Source: Paraflavisolibacter caeni
GTDB taxonomy: Bacteria > Bacteroidota > Bacteroidia > Chitinophagales > Chitinophagaceae
Direction: 5' to 3'
Assembly: GCF_025628885.1 (NCBI RefSeq)
Contig: NZ_JAOTIF010000037.1
Location: 1-43,406, forward strand
DNA length: 43,406 nt
Made by a program: the position numbers and the translations under genes. How positions within the stretch are numbered: position 1 is the stretch's first letter; every line of letters starts with the position of its first letter. The notes under the pieces are model-generated. The model made no database searches, was not told where the DNA came from, and worked only from the letters and a program-made list of their open reading frames with translations. Of this stretch, positions 17,138-24,974 are shown piece by piece.

Positions 17138-18346
17138 CTAGGGCGTAACTGTTATTCGCTTTCCTTCAATTTTAAAATGAATGACACCGGTAGCCTCCAG
17201 CATTTTAAACAACTCCGAAACTTCTTCTTCCCTTTGAATGCTTCCACGAAAATGCTGATCCATTGGTTTACCTTCATAAATAACCTCGACATCGTACCAC
17301 CTGCTCACCTGTCGCATAATTTCTTCAATACCAACTCCCCCAAATTGAAATCGGCCATTCTTCCATGCCATTATTTCTTCCAGGTCAACATCCTTGACAA
17401 TTTTTATATTTGAGGAAACCTGTGCCTGTTCCCCAGGACTTAACAGTTCACTTGCATTATTTTTATTGATGCGTACAGCCCCTTCCAGCAGCGTAACCTT
17501 TACATCCGGCTCATCCGCATAGCTGTTCACATTAAAATGCGTTCCCAATACTTCCGTAACCACGCCATTGGCCTCCACCTTAAAAGGACGCTTTTGGCCT
17601 CCCGATTGCGAGGAAAAAGAGGTGGTCACTTCAAAATAAGCTTCCCCGGTTATAGACACTTTTCGCTCGTTGCTAGTAAAGGCCACGGGATAAGTAAGCG
17701 CAGAACCGGCATTGAGCCAAACACGGGTGCCATCAGAAAGACTTATCGTTGCAACCTGGCTTCCTCTTGGATTGAACAAGGTATTGTATTGAATTTCCTT
17801 AATCGTTTCCCCACTTTCAGTTTTGTAAACGATTTCACCCGAGGCCAGCTTCACCAGTTTTACATGATCCTGCACAACTAAATGCCCACTGTTGATACTA
17901 TCGAGATATACCGTGTTACCGTCAGCCAGGGTAATCATGGCCCGATTCGATACCGGGGCCTTTACATCTGTGGCTGAGGGCTGGTTACGGCTGATTGCTG
18001 GTTCATCCTTTCGATTCGGGATCATAGTGTAGATAAGGCCGAGGGTAACAACCATGACGGCTACAGCAGCAACACGCCACCACTTGTTGGCAGGCATCAA
18101 CGGTACAACGGGTGCTTCTTCCGTTTTCATCCCGGTCTTATGATGAATTTGCTGCAATAAAGCCTGCGCCATTTGATTATTGCCTGCGTGCCCTTTTGAA
18201 AGATTGGCTAAATAATCTCCCGCAAAATATTGTTGGAGCTCGGCTGGCGATTTTGTCTGAAGCAACTCAAGAAACCACTCGTGTTCTTCGGATGTCCATT
18301 CTTTTTTGCTGAATAAATGTGCCAGCCTGGTTTCTATATTTTCCAA
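17138..18346 (-). CDS. FecR-family anti-sigma factor
   Basis: A 402-residue inner-membrane regulator. The cytoplasmic N-terminal part (1-85) would hold the ECF sigma factor. One membrane segment follows at about 88-110 (WWRVAAVAVMVVTLGLIYTM), then a periplasmic FecR domain (about 150-290, with NTLFNPRGSQVATISLSDGT and VWLNAGSALTYP) and a C-terminal DUF4974 domain (about 320-402, GVGIEEIMRQVSRWYDVEVI), which receives the signal from the STN domain of SusC. It lies 62 bp after the sigma gene and 148 bp before SusC, the standard order for trans-envelope control of a SusCD pair. Confidence 0.94.
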   Translation of the reverse strand: MENIETRLAHLFSKKEWTSEEHEWFLELLQTKSPAELQQYFAGDYLANLSKGHAGNNQMAQALLQQIHHKTGMKTEEAPVVPLMPANKWWRVAAVAVMVVTLGLIYTMIPNRKDEPAISRNQPSATDVKAPVSNRAMITLADGNTVYLDSINSGHLVVQDHVKLVKLASGEIVYKTESGETIKEIQYNTLFNPRGSQVATISLSDGTRVWLNAGSALTYPVAFTSNERKVSITGEAYFEVTTSFSSQSGGQKRPFKVEANGVVTEVLGTHFNVNSYADEPDVKVTLLEGAVRINKNNASELLSPGEQAQVSSNIKIVKDVDLEEIMAWKNGRFQFGGVGIEEIMRQVSRWYDVEVIYEGKPMDQHFRGSIQREEEVSELFKMLEATGVIHFKIEGKRITVTP

Positions 18347-18408
18347 AGCGCTGTTTTTACTAAAAACACCGGGCCTAGAAAAAAGGGTGGTTCTTCAGCC
18401 AACTTTTT

Positions 18409-19026
18409 TTAAAAAAAATGGTCGCCCAAAATAATAACCAGCAGTAAGGCAATCTTTTTTTGCATTCCTTGAGTATGGAACTGCATGTAAGAATGGATCG
18501 TTTCCCTGGCCCGGGCAAGATGGTCTTTGACCGTATTTTTGGAAATTGCGAGTTCGGTTGCGGTCTCATCATAACTCTTGCCCTGGAAGCGGCAAAGCTC
18601 AAACACCCTGCGGCGATGAGGCGGCAATTGGGCTATGGCCTCTTCCAGCAGCCTCAACTGCATTTCCTGGTAGGCATCTTCCAGGGGCCAGTGCGTCATT
18701 TCATCCACCTTCGCCAAAGTCTTTTGCCGCAGGCGCTCTACCGACAGGTTGCGCAAATAATTCAGGGCACAATTATGACTGGTTACAAAAAGCCAACCGC
18801 TGATCTTTTCATACGAAGCAAATTTTTCTCTTTTCTCCCACAAACAGATGAAAACCTCCTGCAAAATATCATCGGTCACGGCATCATCCCTTGTAATTTT
18901 CAGGATATTCAACCGAACCGGTTCATAATACCGGTAATACAACTCGTCGAAAGCTGCTGCTGACCCCTGCGAAAGTTGCCGCAGAAGTAGTGACTCTGTA
19001 TGATAGTTTTCGAGGGTCAAATCCAT
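18409..19026 (-). CDS. ECF RNA polymerase sigma-70 factor
   Basis: A 205-residue ECF sigma factor of the Bacteroidota type. Region 2 spans about 25-95 (TDDILQEVFICLWEKREKF, WLFVTSHNCALNYLRN). Region 4 spans about 130-185 (LPPHRRRVFELCRFQGKSYD, ISKNTVKDHLARARETI). The hydrophobic C-terminal tail ending LLLVIILGDHFF is common in sigma factors linked to SusCD loci. It would direct transcription of its own operon when SusC signals bound glycan through FecR. The promoter upstream also carries an AraC-type direct repeat (19120-19185), so expression appears to answer to two regulators. Confidence 0.95.
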   Translation of the reverse strand: MDLTLENYHTESLLLRQLSQGSAAAFDELYYRYYEPVRLNILKITRDDAVTDDILQEVFICLWEKREKFASYEKISGWLFVTSHNCALNYLRNLSVERLRQKTLAKVDEMTHWPLEDAYQEMQLRLLEEAIAQLPPHRRRVFELCRFQGKSYDETATELAISKNTVKDHLARARETIHSYMQFHTQGMQKKIALLLVIILGDHFF

Positions 19027-19119
19027 TTGAAAAGTCTTTTGAAAAGCAGCGAAACAGGATAGTGCATTGAATTATTAAACTTAAATACGACTTAGACCGT
19101 TGGTTAATGGAGAGTAAGT

Positions 19120-19185
19120 CAAAAATACTTGAATACTAAAGCTCAGCTATGGCAGATTGCGAAAAAAAAACATGCATTTTGCGAA
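19120..19185 (-). promoter_or_regulatory. TTCGCAA direct-repeat promoter of the sigma/FecR/SusCD operon
   Basis: Read on the minus strand: TTCGCAA (19179-19185) and TTCGCAA (19157-19163), spaced 22 bp start to start across a T-rich run; then 29 nt; then TATTTTTG (19120-19127), a full match to the Bacteroidota -7 element TAnnTTTG. The sigma gene starts 94 bp further on. No TTG is found at the expected -33 position, as often seen where an activator is needed. Direct repeats two helical turns apart are the usual site layout for AraC-type activators; the binding factor is inferred. Confidence 0.68.
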
Positions 19186-19256
19186 CACCCAATTGGAGAT
19201 CAGCGGTCATTTTCTGCCATTTTCTGCCAAAACGGCCACAGGGGGTGGGGAATAAC

Positions 19257-21023
19257 TTAGCTCTTATTCACTATATTTCTATACTTGTCTACCGAAGCTC
19301 CCATACCTTTTGTCTTATAATATTTAGGACCAATAAACACAAAAGCATAAGGCTTATACAGTGTAGCGCAGGATGGATTTTGCTTTTTAAGGTCTTCATA
19401 TAGCTTCCAGTAGCGATCGTAGTTTGCAATAGCCACTTTTATTTTTTCTTTATTGTAAACACCGGTTTTATCTCCTTCAAAACCCATTGCCATAATATTC
19501 CACCCTTCGGCAATGATCTGATGCAATAACAAACCATAATGTGAAGACACCTTCACGTATGTCTGATCCTCTTTATTGGTCATAGATACATTCCGGCTTA
19601 AAGCTACTATCTTCTTCCACATCTCTACTGCTTCAAACTTCTCATCAACGGCCTTCTGCAATAATCCCTTTTGATAATAGTTTGAAAATGCCCCGTACAG
19701 CACTCCTTCAGAAGGAGCAGGGCCCTCCCCCTCGGGATCTATACCGGCAAGGAACTCATCTCTCATCCACCACGTCCAGCCCTTTGTAGAAGGCAGAACT
19801 GCACTAAAATGCCCCCTCAACACAGCTTGTGCAGACAGCAGGCACAATTCCCGGAATGCTTTGCGAGACTTTCCTTTGATACCTTGTTCATCCATAAAAT
19901 GGTTGAACACCTCTTCTTCAGTTTGGTTTGTATTGGCTCCCCAATGACTAATTACATAAGCATTGAGCTTACACCAAAATTCATTGGTAATATATGGCCC
20001 TACCCAACCGCCACCACGACTCCAGCTCCAAACACCTTTGAAGTTGGGACTATTTTTGATATCATTGAGTGATTGATACCCTTTTTGTGGCGTATTTGTA
20101 TGATATTCTTCAAAGCCATTGATCACTCCATTCATCACATAATTGGGATATGCCTCCTTTCCTTCATACTCCCGCTGGCATTGCACTTCTACAATCTGAG
20201 GATGGTTACCGAGTGTTAAGGTTGGATTGAAATCAAAGGTTCTGAGATAATCACCCTTGGTGTGTTTGATCGAGAAAATCAATTGGGGGTGTGGAGCGAT
20301 TTGATTGACGACATTCAAATAATAATCAGGATTTTCATGCATGCCACCAAAAGACCATGTTCGATAAAAGATGGTCTTGTTTCTCTTCACACAAACTTCC
20401 TCTCTTAATAAATTCAGGAGTTTGATATGACTTTGCTCCTTGTTTGTAATGGGATTATTTCCTGTATGATAGGGTACGTTGTTTAAATAAGTTTCCCCTG
20501 TGCGTATTACTAATCCATCCAGTTCAGGAAAGGTTTCAAACAATTCATCCAGCATTATTTTATGTACTTCTAGTGTTTTGGGGCGCTCAAACGATATGCG
20601 ACCTTGATTATCGCAAATTTCATCACGATACAATTCCACCAGCTTTTTAGGCAACACAATGATATCTGTAAAATAATATACCTTGATGCCGGCTTTATGG
20701 GCGGCCTTGATGTTTTGACGTACCCGCTCTGCCGCATCCATCACCCACTTCCATTCTGCAGAACCTTCGGGGAAGATATCCGGATTCAGCTTTTTAAAGG
20801 TAACGGCAGCATGAGCAAAAGTAAAATCATTGATAACCTGGCCTGTATAGCCACCTGCGGCTAACATTCCCGGATCATTAAAAACGGATTTTGTTAATGG
20901 CTCACCCGGGTTATTGTGAACCATATCTAAAATATAAGGTCCATTTTTCTCCTGTGAAATAGCTTTCAGGATTAAAGAACTCACCAGAATAGTGAACAAT
21001 AATTTCAATAAATGAGCATTCAT
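19257..21023 (-). CDS. Secreted alpha-glucuronidase-like TIM-barrel protein, function unproven
   Basis: A 588-residue secreted protein (signal peptide LVSSLILKAISQ). I do not recognise it with certainty. The region 60-330 alternates strands and helices like a TIM barrel (AAHKAGIKVYYFTDIIVLP, ELDGLVIRTGETYLN). The QCQREYEGKEAYPNYVM segment and the later WSWSRGGGWVGPYITNEFW are reminiscent of GH67/GH115 alpha-glucuronidases, and the C-terminal third is helical. A role in removing glucuronic acid from side chains would suit the locus. It lies directly upstream of the sigma-factor promoter, and a trace of a second copy (4997-5023) sits in the same place before the orphan promoter, so the linkage seems old. 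Its closest family should be tested by structure prediction. Confidence 0.6.
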   Translation of the reverse strand: MNAHLLKLLFTILVSSLILKAISQEKNGPYILDMVHNNPGEPLTKSVFNDPGMLAAGGYTGQVINDFTFAHAAVTFKKLNPDIFPEGSAEWKWVMDAAERVRQNIKAAHKAGIKVYYFTDIIVLPKKLVELYRDEICDNQGRISFERPKTLEVHKIMLDELFETFPELDGLVIRTGETYLNNVPYHTGNNPITNKEQSHIKLLNLLREEVCVKRNKTIFYRTWSFGGMHENPDYYLNVVNQIAPHPQLIFSIKHTKGDYLRTFDFNPTLTLGNHPQIVEVQCQREYEGKEAYPNYVMNGVINGFEEYHTNTPQKGYQSLNDIKNSPNFKGVWSWSRGGGWVGPYITNEFWCKLNAYVISHWGANTNQTEEEVFNHFMDEQGIKGKSRKAFRELCLLSAQAVLRGHFSAVLPSTKGWTWWMRDEFLAGIDPEGEGPAPSEGVLYGAFSNYYQKGLLQKAVDEKFEAVEMWKKIVALSRNVSMTNKEDQTYVKVSSHYGLLLHQIIAEGWNIMAMGFEGDKTGVYNKEKIKVAIANYDRYWKLYEDLKKQNPSCATLYKPYAFVFIGPKYYKTKGMGASVDKYRNIVNKS

Positions 21024-21081
21024 ATTGATAGTAATCCCCGGTACTCTTAAAGTTTTAACTAATTGAAAGAATGTGGCTGTT

Positions 21082-22359
21082 CTATTGTACTACTGCCATC
21101 TTTTTGTTCTTCATGAAAAAAAATAATCCTGTAAATGCAACGATCAGAGCAAGGGGTATTACTAAAGTAGCATTCAGGATTTCAGGTCCGGCAGCTTTGT
21201 TTGCCGCAGCTAAAGCAGTTTTCATTTCCAGCGTAGCTTCCATTGAATTATATAATTTCAAATCGGCACCTGCAGGAAGATTTTTTGCAATGAGTTGATC
21301 ATAGAAGCTTCCCATGAACATCATGTATAATGAAACAGCAAACATACCGGCTCCGCCAATAAGATTTAATCCTACGGCTCCCGTCTTCGGTAAATATTCT
21401 GACACAAAACCTAACATGGTTGGCCAGAAATAACAAACGCCCATACCAAAGATGATGGCTCCGAAAAATATCATATTGCCTGATGTATTACCAAGCAGGT
21501 ACAATCCAAATGCAGAAAGAATAGCAGACATCAATAACACACCATGAGGTGCCAGTTTATGCACAATTGGTCCTGCAAAAGCTCGTCCCAATGCCATTAC
21601 ACCTGTTGACACGGTAAGAATCAGAATTGCATTACCCGAAACATTTCTTAACAAGACATCGATCCATTGCCCGGTAAATAATTCTGTAATAGCAGTGCCA
21701 AACATGCAAATAATCATAAAAATGAATAAAGGGTTGGCCAATGAACGGTACATTTCAGACGTGGAGATGCCACTGGCAACTCTTTCAGTAACAGGAAATT
21801 TTTGTTTGGCAAATAATACTCCATAGAGTAAGGCAGGAATGAGCATCATTGCCACCTGCATTTGCCAGCTGATAGCAGCTTGATTAAAGAAATAGACAAT
21901 CAGTGTTCCAATCACGATCCCTCCCGGAAACCATAAATGAAAATGATTGAGTTTGGTTGTTTTATTGTCGGGATATAATGCAGTAACTAATGGGTTGCAG
22001 GCAGCCTCCACCGTACCATTAGCGATCCCTATCAGCAGGGTGGAAATAAATAATGCCCAATACGGGCTACTGAATTTGTCTGCAGCATAAGTAAGGAGTA
22101 TACCAGCCATGTGAAAAACAAATGCAAGTATTAGTAGACGTTTCATGCCAATCACATCTACGATCATCCCGCCAATAATTACGGCCAGAGGAAATCCCCA
22201 GAATGCCGAGGCAGTTATAGAGCTCAATTCTGCTTTATCCAGGTTAAATTCAATACCCAACCGGCTGAGAATACCGGCGCGAATACCAAAGGAGAGCGAT
22301 GTTACCAGTAGAGCCAGGCAACTGGCAATAAAAAGTTGATTTCGGTTTAAAGCTTGCAT
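21082..22359 (-). CDS. MFS transporter, probable sugar or sugar-acid importer
   Basis: A 425-residue inner-membrane protein with about 12 hydrophobic helices in two halves, a long cytoplasmic loop near residue 195-210, and a charged C-terminus (FFFMKNKKMAVVQ). The MFS loop 2-3 signature is visible as GGMIVDVIGMKRLLI near residue 63-77. The half-repeat MALGRAFAGPIVHKLAPHGV appears near 256-275. It does not show the typical FucP sequence pattern. Position between an alpha-glucuronidase-like gene and regulators suggests import of a monosaccharide or uronate released by this locus. The substrate is not deducible from sequence. Confidence 0.85.
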   Translation of the reverse strand: MQALNRNQLFIASCLALLVTSLSFGIRAGILSRLGIEFNLDKAELSSITASAFWGFPLAVIIGGMIVDVIGMKRLLILAFVFHMAGILLTYAADKFSSPYWALFISTLLIGIANGTVEAACNPLVTALYPDNKTTKLNHFHLWFPGGIVIGTLIVYFFNQAAISWQMQVAMMLIPALLYGVLFAKQKFPVTERVASGISTSEMYRSLANPLFIFMIICMFGTAITELFTGQWIDVLLRNVSGNAILILTVSTGVMALGRAFAGPIVHKLAPHGVLLMSAILSAFGLYLLGNTSGNMIFFGAIIFGMGVCYFWPTMLGFVSEYLPKTGAVGLNLIGGAGMFAVSLYMMFMGSFYDQLIAKNLPAGADLKLYNSMEATLEMKTALAAANKAAGPEILNATLVIPLALIVAFTGLFFFMKNKKMAVVQ

Positions 22360-22399
22360 ATCGTTGTATTAGTGGCTAAATATAAACATCCTATCAGAA

Positions 22400-22522
22400 T
22401 TATTTTTTGGCAGCAGAAATATTTTCTTTTCTTTCCCTGATTGCTTTCAACCATAATTGAGCGAAAGCCTTCATTCCATACTCAGAAAAATGCACACTAT
22501 CATAACGGTGGATAGCATAATA
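22400..22522 (-). pseudogene. Decayed C-terminus of an SGNH/GDSL esterase
   Basis: The minus-strand frame ending at TAA 22400-22402 reads YDSVHFSEYGMKAFAQLWLK, then about 14 more residues. DSVHFSEYG matches block V of SGNH hydrolases, where D-xx-H supplies two catalytic residues, and the following helix (MKAFAQLWLKAI) is typical of sialate O-acetylesterase-like enzymes. The frame is closed by a TAG at 22523-22525, and no matching N-terminal part exists between here and the regulator gene. It is the 3' remnant of a lost carbohydrate esterase. Confidence 0.72.
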
Positions 22523-22559
22523 CTAATAATTTGCGCATGAAATTGTTTTTTCTCATTAA

Positions 22560-23720
22560 CTATGCTTTCCTGAATTGTCTACGGTATTCCAGGGGCTTCC
22601 AACCAGTATATTGCTTAAAATACCTGGTGATGTTATCAAAACTTTTGAAGTTCAGTTCAGAGGCGATCTGCTGCAGACTCAATTCAGAATGGGTCAGCAG
22701 GTACTTGATCCGCTCAATCCTTACCTTCCTGATTTCATCCAGTATCGAGCTTCTGACCAGCAATTGAAACCTCTTCTCCAAAATACGGCGCGATAAGGAA
22801 GTAGCCCTTACCACATCAACCACAGATATATCTTGTGAAGGTGCGGTAGTGGCAATGTAATGCAAGGCTGTGCGCACCTGCTCATCATCAATAGCCAGTG
22901 CATTGGTGGAATTCCTGGCAATAATTGTTAAAGGCTTTACTACAATGTCGCCAGCGGGCTTTTCGCCGGTTTCTATCCACTGGCCCAAAGCCGATGCAGC
23001 CAGGAAACCAGCGTGCCGGGCATTGTGATCGATACTGGATAAGGTGGGCGTAGTCATTTCACATACCATCGTATCATTATCCACTCCGATTATGGAAAAG
23101 TCATCCGGCACCCTGGCGGCACATTGTTTGGCCGCTTCCAGTAGAGGAATATTCAATTCATCGGTCGCTGTGAAAATGGCGCAGGGCCTTTGGAGCGTAG
23201 ACAGCCATTTGGTGAGCCTTTCGGACAGGTGTTCCCACAACAATGTGGTATGATCATACAGAAAAGCATTTACGCTACAGCCGGCTTGTTTCGCTGCTTC
23301 CATGTAGCCTTGCTGCCTCTCCAATGACCACTGAAAATCTTTAAATCCCAAAAAGGCAAAATGCTTATATCCTTTTGAAATGAAATGCCCAGCCGCCATT
23401 TCACCAATGGCCATATTGTCGCCCCATACATTGATGTGGTCTTTGTACAGGTTGGTATGCGGAAAGATAATGAGGGGGATGCCCAGGTGGAGCAGGCTTT
23501 CAAAGCCTTCAACCTCCCTGGTAAGAATACCATCAGGCTGCCAGGCTTTGAGGCGCTCCACTAGCATCTTTTGACTTTGCTTATCTACATATTTAGGGGT
23601 ATAGAAGAAGAACTGGAACTTATCATAAATCCTGTTGAAACTGGTAATGCCTGTCAGTACATCCCTGTCATAAGTTCGTGAAACATCTACCAGGACCGCT
23701 ATTTTCAGATCATTCTTCAC
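22560..23720 (-). CDS. XylR-like AraC-family regulator with sugar-binding domain (copy 1)
   Basis: A 386-residue cytoplasmic regulator. Residues 1-275 form a LacI/periplasmic-binding-type ligand domain (LKIAVLVDVSRTYDRDVLTG; CAIFTATDELNIPLLEAAKQ; FSIIGVDNDTMVCEMTTPTL). Residues about 285-386 form an AraC double helix-turn-helix (SLSRRILEKRFQLLVRSSIL; LSLQQIASELNFKSFDNITR). This layout is that of XylR: the sugar binds the N-terminal domain and the protein activates by binding direct repeats. It uses a GTG start at 23718-23720, as does its paralogue at 24975-26144, with which it shares most residues and a 135-bp identical DNA stretch. The dioxygenase gene lies between the two. Confidence 0.92.
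   Translation of the reverse strand: MKNDLKIAVLVDVSRTYDRDVLTGITSFNRIYDKFQFFFYTPKYVDKQSQKMLVERLKAWQPDGILTREVEGFESLLHLGIPLIIFPHTNLYKDHINVWGDNMAIGEMAAGHFISKGYKHFAFLGFKDFQWSLERQQGYMEAAKQAGCSVNAFLYDHTTLLWEHLSERLTKWLSTLQRPCAIFTATDELNIPLLEAAKQCAARVPDDFSIIGVDNDTMVCEMTTPTLSSIDHNARHAGFLAASALGQWIETGEKPAGDIVVKPLTIIARNSTNALAIDDEQVRTALHYIATTAPSQDISVVDVVRATSLSRRILEKRFQLLVRSSILDEIRKVRIERIKYLLTHSELSLQQIASELNFKSFDNITRYFKQYTGWKPLEYRRQFRKA
22683..22817. repeat. 135-bp identical segment shared by the two regulator genes (copy 1)
   Basis: Bases 22683-22817 are identical to 25107-25241 in the same orientation, while flanking sequence of the same genes differs at many positions. The segment encodes the first helix-turn-helix and the linker to the second, so DNA recognition is the best conserved part. 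Selection on this domain alone would not keep silent positions identical, so recent gene conversion or a patchy duplication is more likely. Confidence 0.85.
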
Positions 23721-23842
23721 TTTGTAAATTATTTATGCATTATCTGCTAAAAACCCTCTCTAATTGCTAGCAACCAGAAAGGGCTTTACCTATTTTGAGA
23801 AAACGATACAGGATTTACCTGGTAAGTTTTACAGATAAGGAT

Positions 23843-24817
23843 CTATCGAACCTCGTATAACATTTTTGCATTTACCTTAGGCACATGGTTGATCATGGAT
23901 TCCAACTCCTTATCTCCATCAAATAAAAGAGGGAAGAAATTACTGTCCAGGATCTGGTCTTGTGGCATCGCAGGAAAACTGTGTAATGCATCCATCCTTT
24001 CATAACCTTCCGTATTGCCCAATGTACCATCCGCCATTGCATTCAACACAACCGCTCTCCTGGGCCTTTCTGAATAATTGGCATAAGAGCCATGCATCAT
24101 CAAGGGGTGATGGAAACTTGCATAGCCTTTTGGCAACTCATTTGCTACTTTTTTATCAAAGATTGTTACCTGCTCTTCACTTAACACTGTCCTTACCGAT
24201 TCCATGTCACCTGTCAATCCTGTAATGGGCAGCAGACCCCAGTTATGGCTACCGGGCACATAATAAAGACAGCCATTCTCTGTTGTGGCATCGTCCAGGC
24301 CGATCCAGCAGGTCAGGTGATGCATGGGTTTGGTAAAGGTCCAATAAGAATAATCCTGGTGCCAGGCCACCACGCCCCCATGTTTGGCTGGTTTACAAAA
24401 TAACTGGTCATGAAAAAGCCTGAAGGATTGCCCCAGTAGTTGATAGGCAGCCATTCGATAGGCAGGTGACCAAATCAGGTCGTGAAATCCTGGAGTTACC
24501 CGCCAGGCACCTATGGCATGAAACAGCACCTTGTTGGGATCTTCAGATTCGTTGCTTTCATAATGGTAAAATAATTTTTTTTCCCTGGCGTCTATAGCCT
24601 GTAATCTTTCCAATTCTTCATTCAGCACATCCACCTGCTCATCAGTCAGTATCTGAATGCCTGAGATAAAGCCGTTTTCCTGGAAGAAAGCGACCTGCTC
24701 TTCACTCAGCATATATTGTTCCCACTCCTTTGCATTGGTTGGCTGTTCAAAAAGGTTGGCAATAGGGCTGCTATAATTTGCCAGATCAAAAGATAACTTT
24801 GGTTCTAATACATTCAT
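23843..24817 (-). CDS. Phytanoyl-CoA dioxygenase (PhyH) family Fe(II)/2-oxoglutarate oxygenase
   Basis: A 324-residue protein without signal peptide, so cytoplasmic. The iron triad is H153 and D155 (AWHQDYSYW) with H242 (HHPLMMHGSYANYS), and R251 or R253 (SERPRRAVV) should bind 2-oxoglutarate. The GCLYYVPGSHNWG segment is standard for PhyH-type enzymes. These hydroxylate or oxidatively remove groups from small molecules; the substrate here is unknown. It is enclosed by two XylR-like regulators and carries the same promoter module (24842-24906) as the sigma/FecR/SusCD operon, so it appears to be part of the glycan response. Oxidative demethylation of a methylated sugar is one possibility, not shown by sequence. 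Confidence 0.87.
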   Translation of the reverse strand: MNVLEPKLSFDLANYSSPIANLFEQPTNAKEWEQYMLSEEQVAFFQENGFISGIQILTDEQVDVLNEELERLQAIDAREKKLFYHYESNESEDPNKVLFHAIGAWRVTPGFHDLIWSPAYRMAAYQLLGQSFRLFHDQLFCKPAKHGGVVAWHQDYSYWTFTKPMHHLTCWIGLDDATTENGCLYYVPGSHNWGLLPITGLTGDMESVRTVLSEEQVTIFDKKVANELPKGYASFHHPLMMHGSYANYSERPRRAVVLNAMADGTLGNTEGYERMDALHSFPAMPQDQILDSNFFPLLFDGDKELESMINHVPKVNAKMLYEVR

Positions 24818-24841
24818 GATCGTTGATTTATAAGTTCAAGA

Positions 24842-24906
24842 GCAAATTAGTGGTATGCTCTGGCAGTACATAGACAGATTGCGAAAAAAAACAGTCATTT
24901 TGCGAA
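24842..24906 (-). promoter_or_regulatory. TTCGCAA direct-repeat promoter of the dioxygenase gene
   Basis: On the minus strand, TTCGCAA at 24900-24906 and at 24879-24885 are spaced 21 bp start to start. A 29-nt gap leads to TAATTTGC (24842-24849), a near match to the -7 element one base short in its spacer. The dioxygenase ATG follows 24 bp later. Repeat, T-run and 29-nt gap are the same as at 19120-19185, though the gap sequence itself differs, so the shared positions look functional. Confidence 0.68.
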
Positions 24907-24974
24907 CAATCAAGATACTTTAACGCGTGCTTCACTACCTGGATAAACATCATTCATGGATAAATTTGAGATGT

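Noticed and set aside
19208-19229. Two tandem copies of ATTTTCTGCC before the alpha-glucuronidase-like gene end
   Set aside because: Only two short units, outside the promoter module and absent from the other two copies.
22529-22537. TTTGCGCA-like sequence considered as a fourth half-site
   Set aside because: It differs from TTGCGAA at the key end and has no partner 21-22 bp away or -7 box at the right distance. A similar TGCGCAAAA near 40189 was dropped for the same reason.
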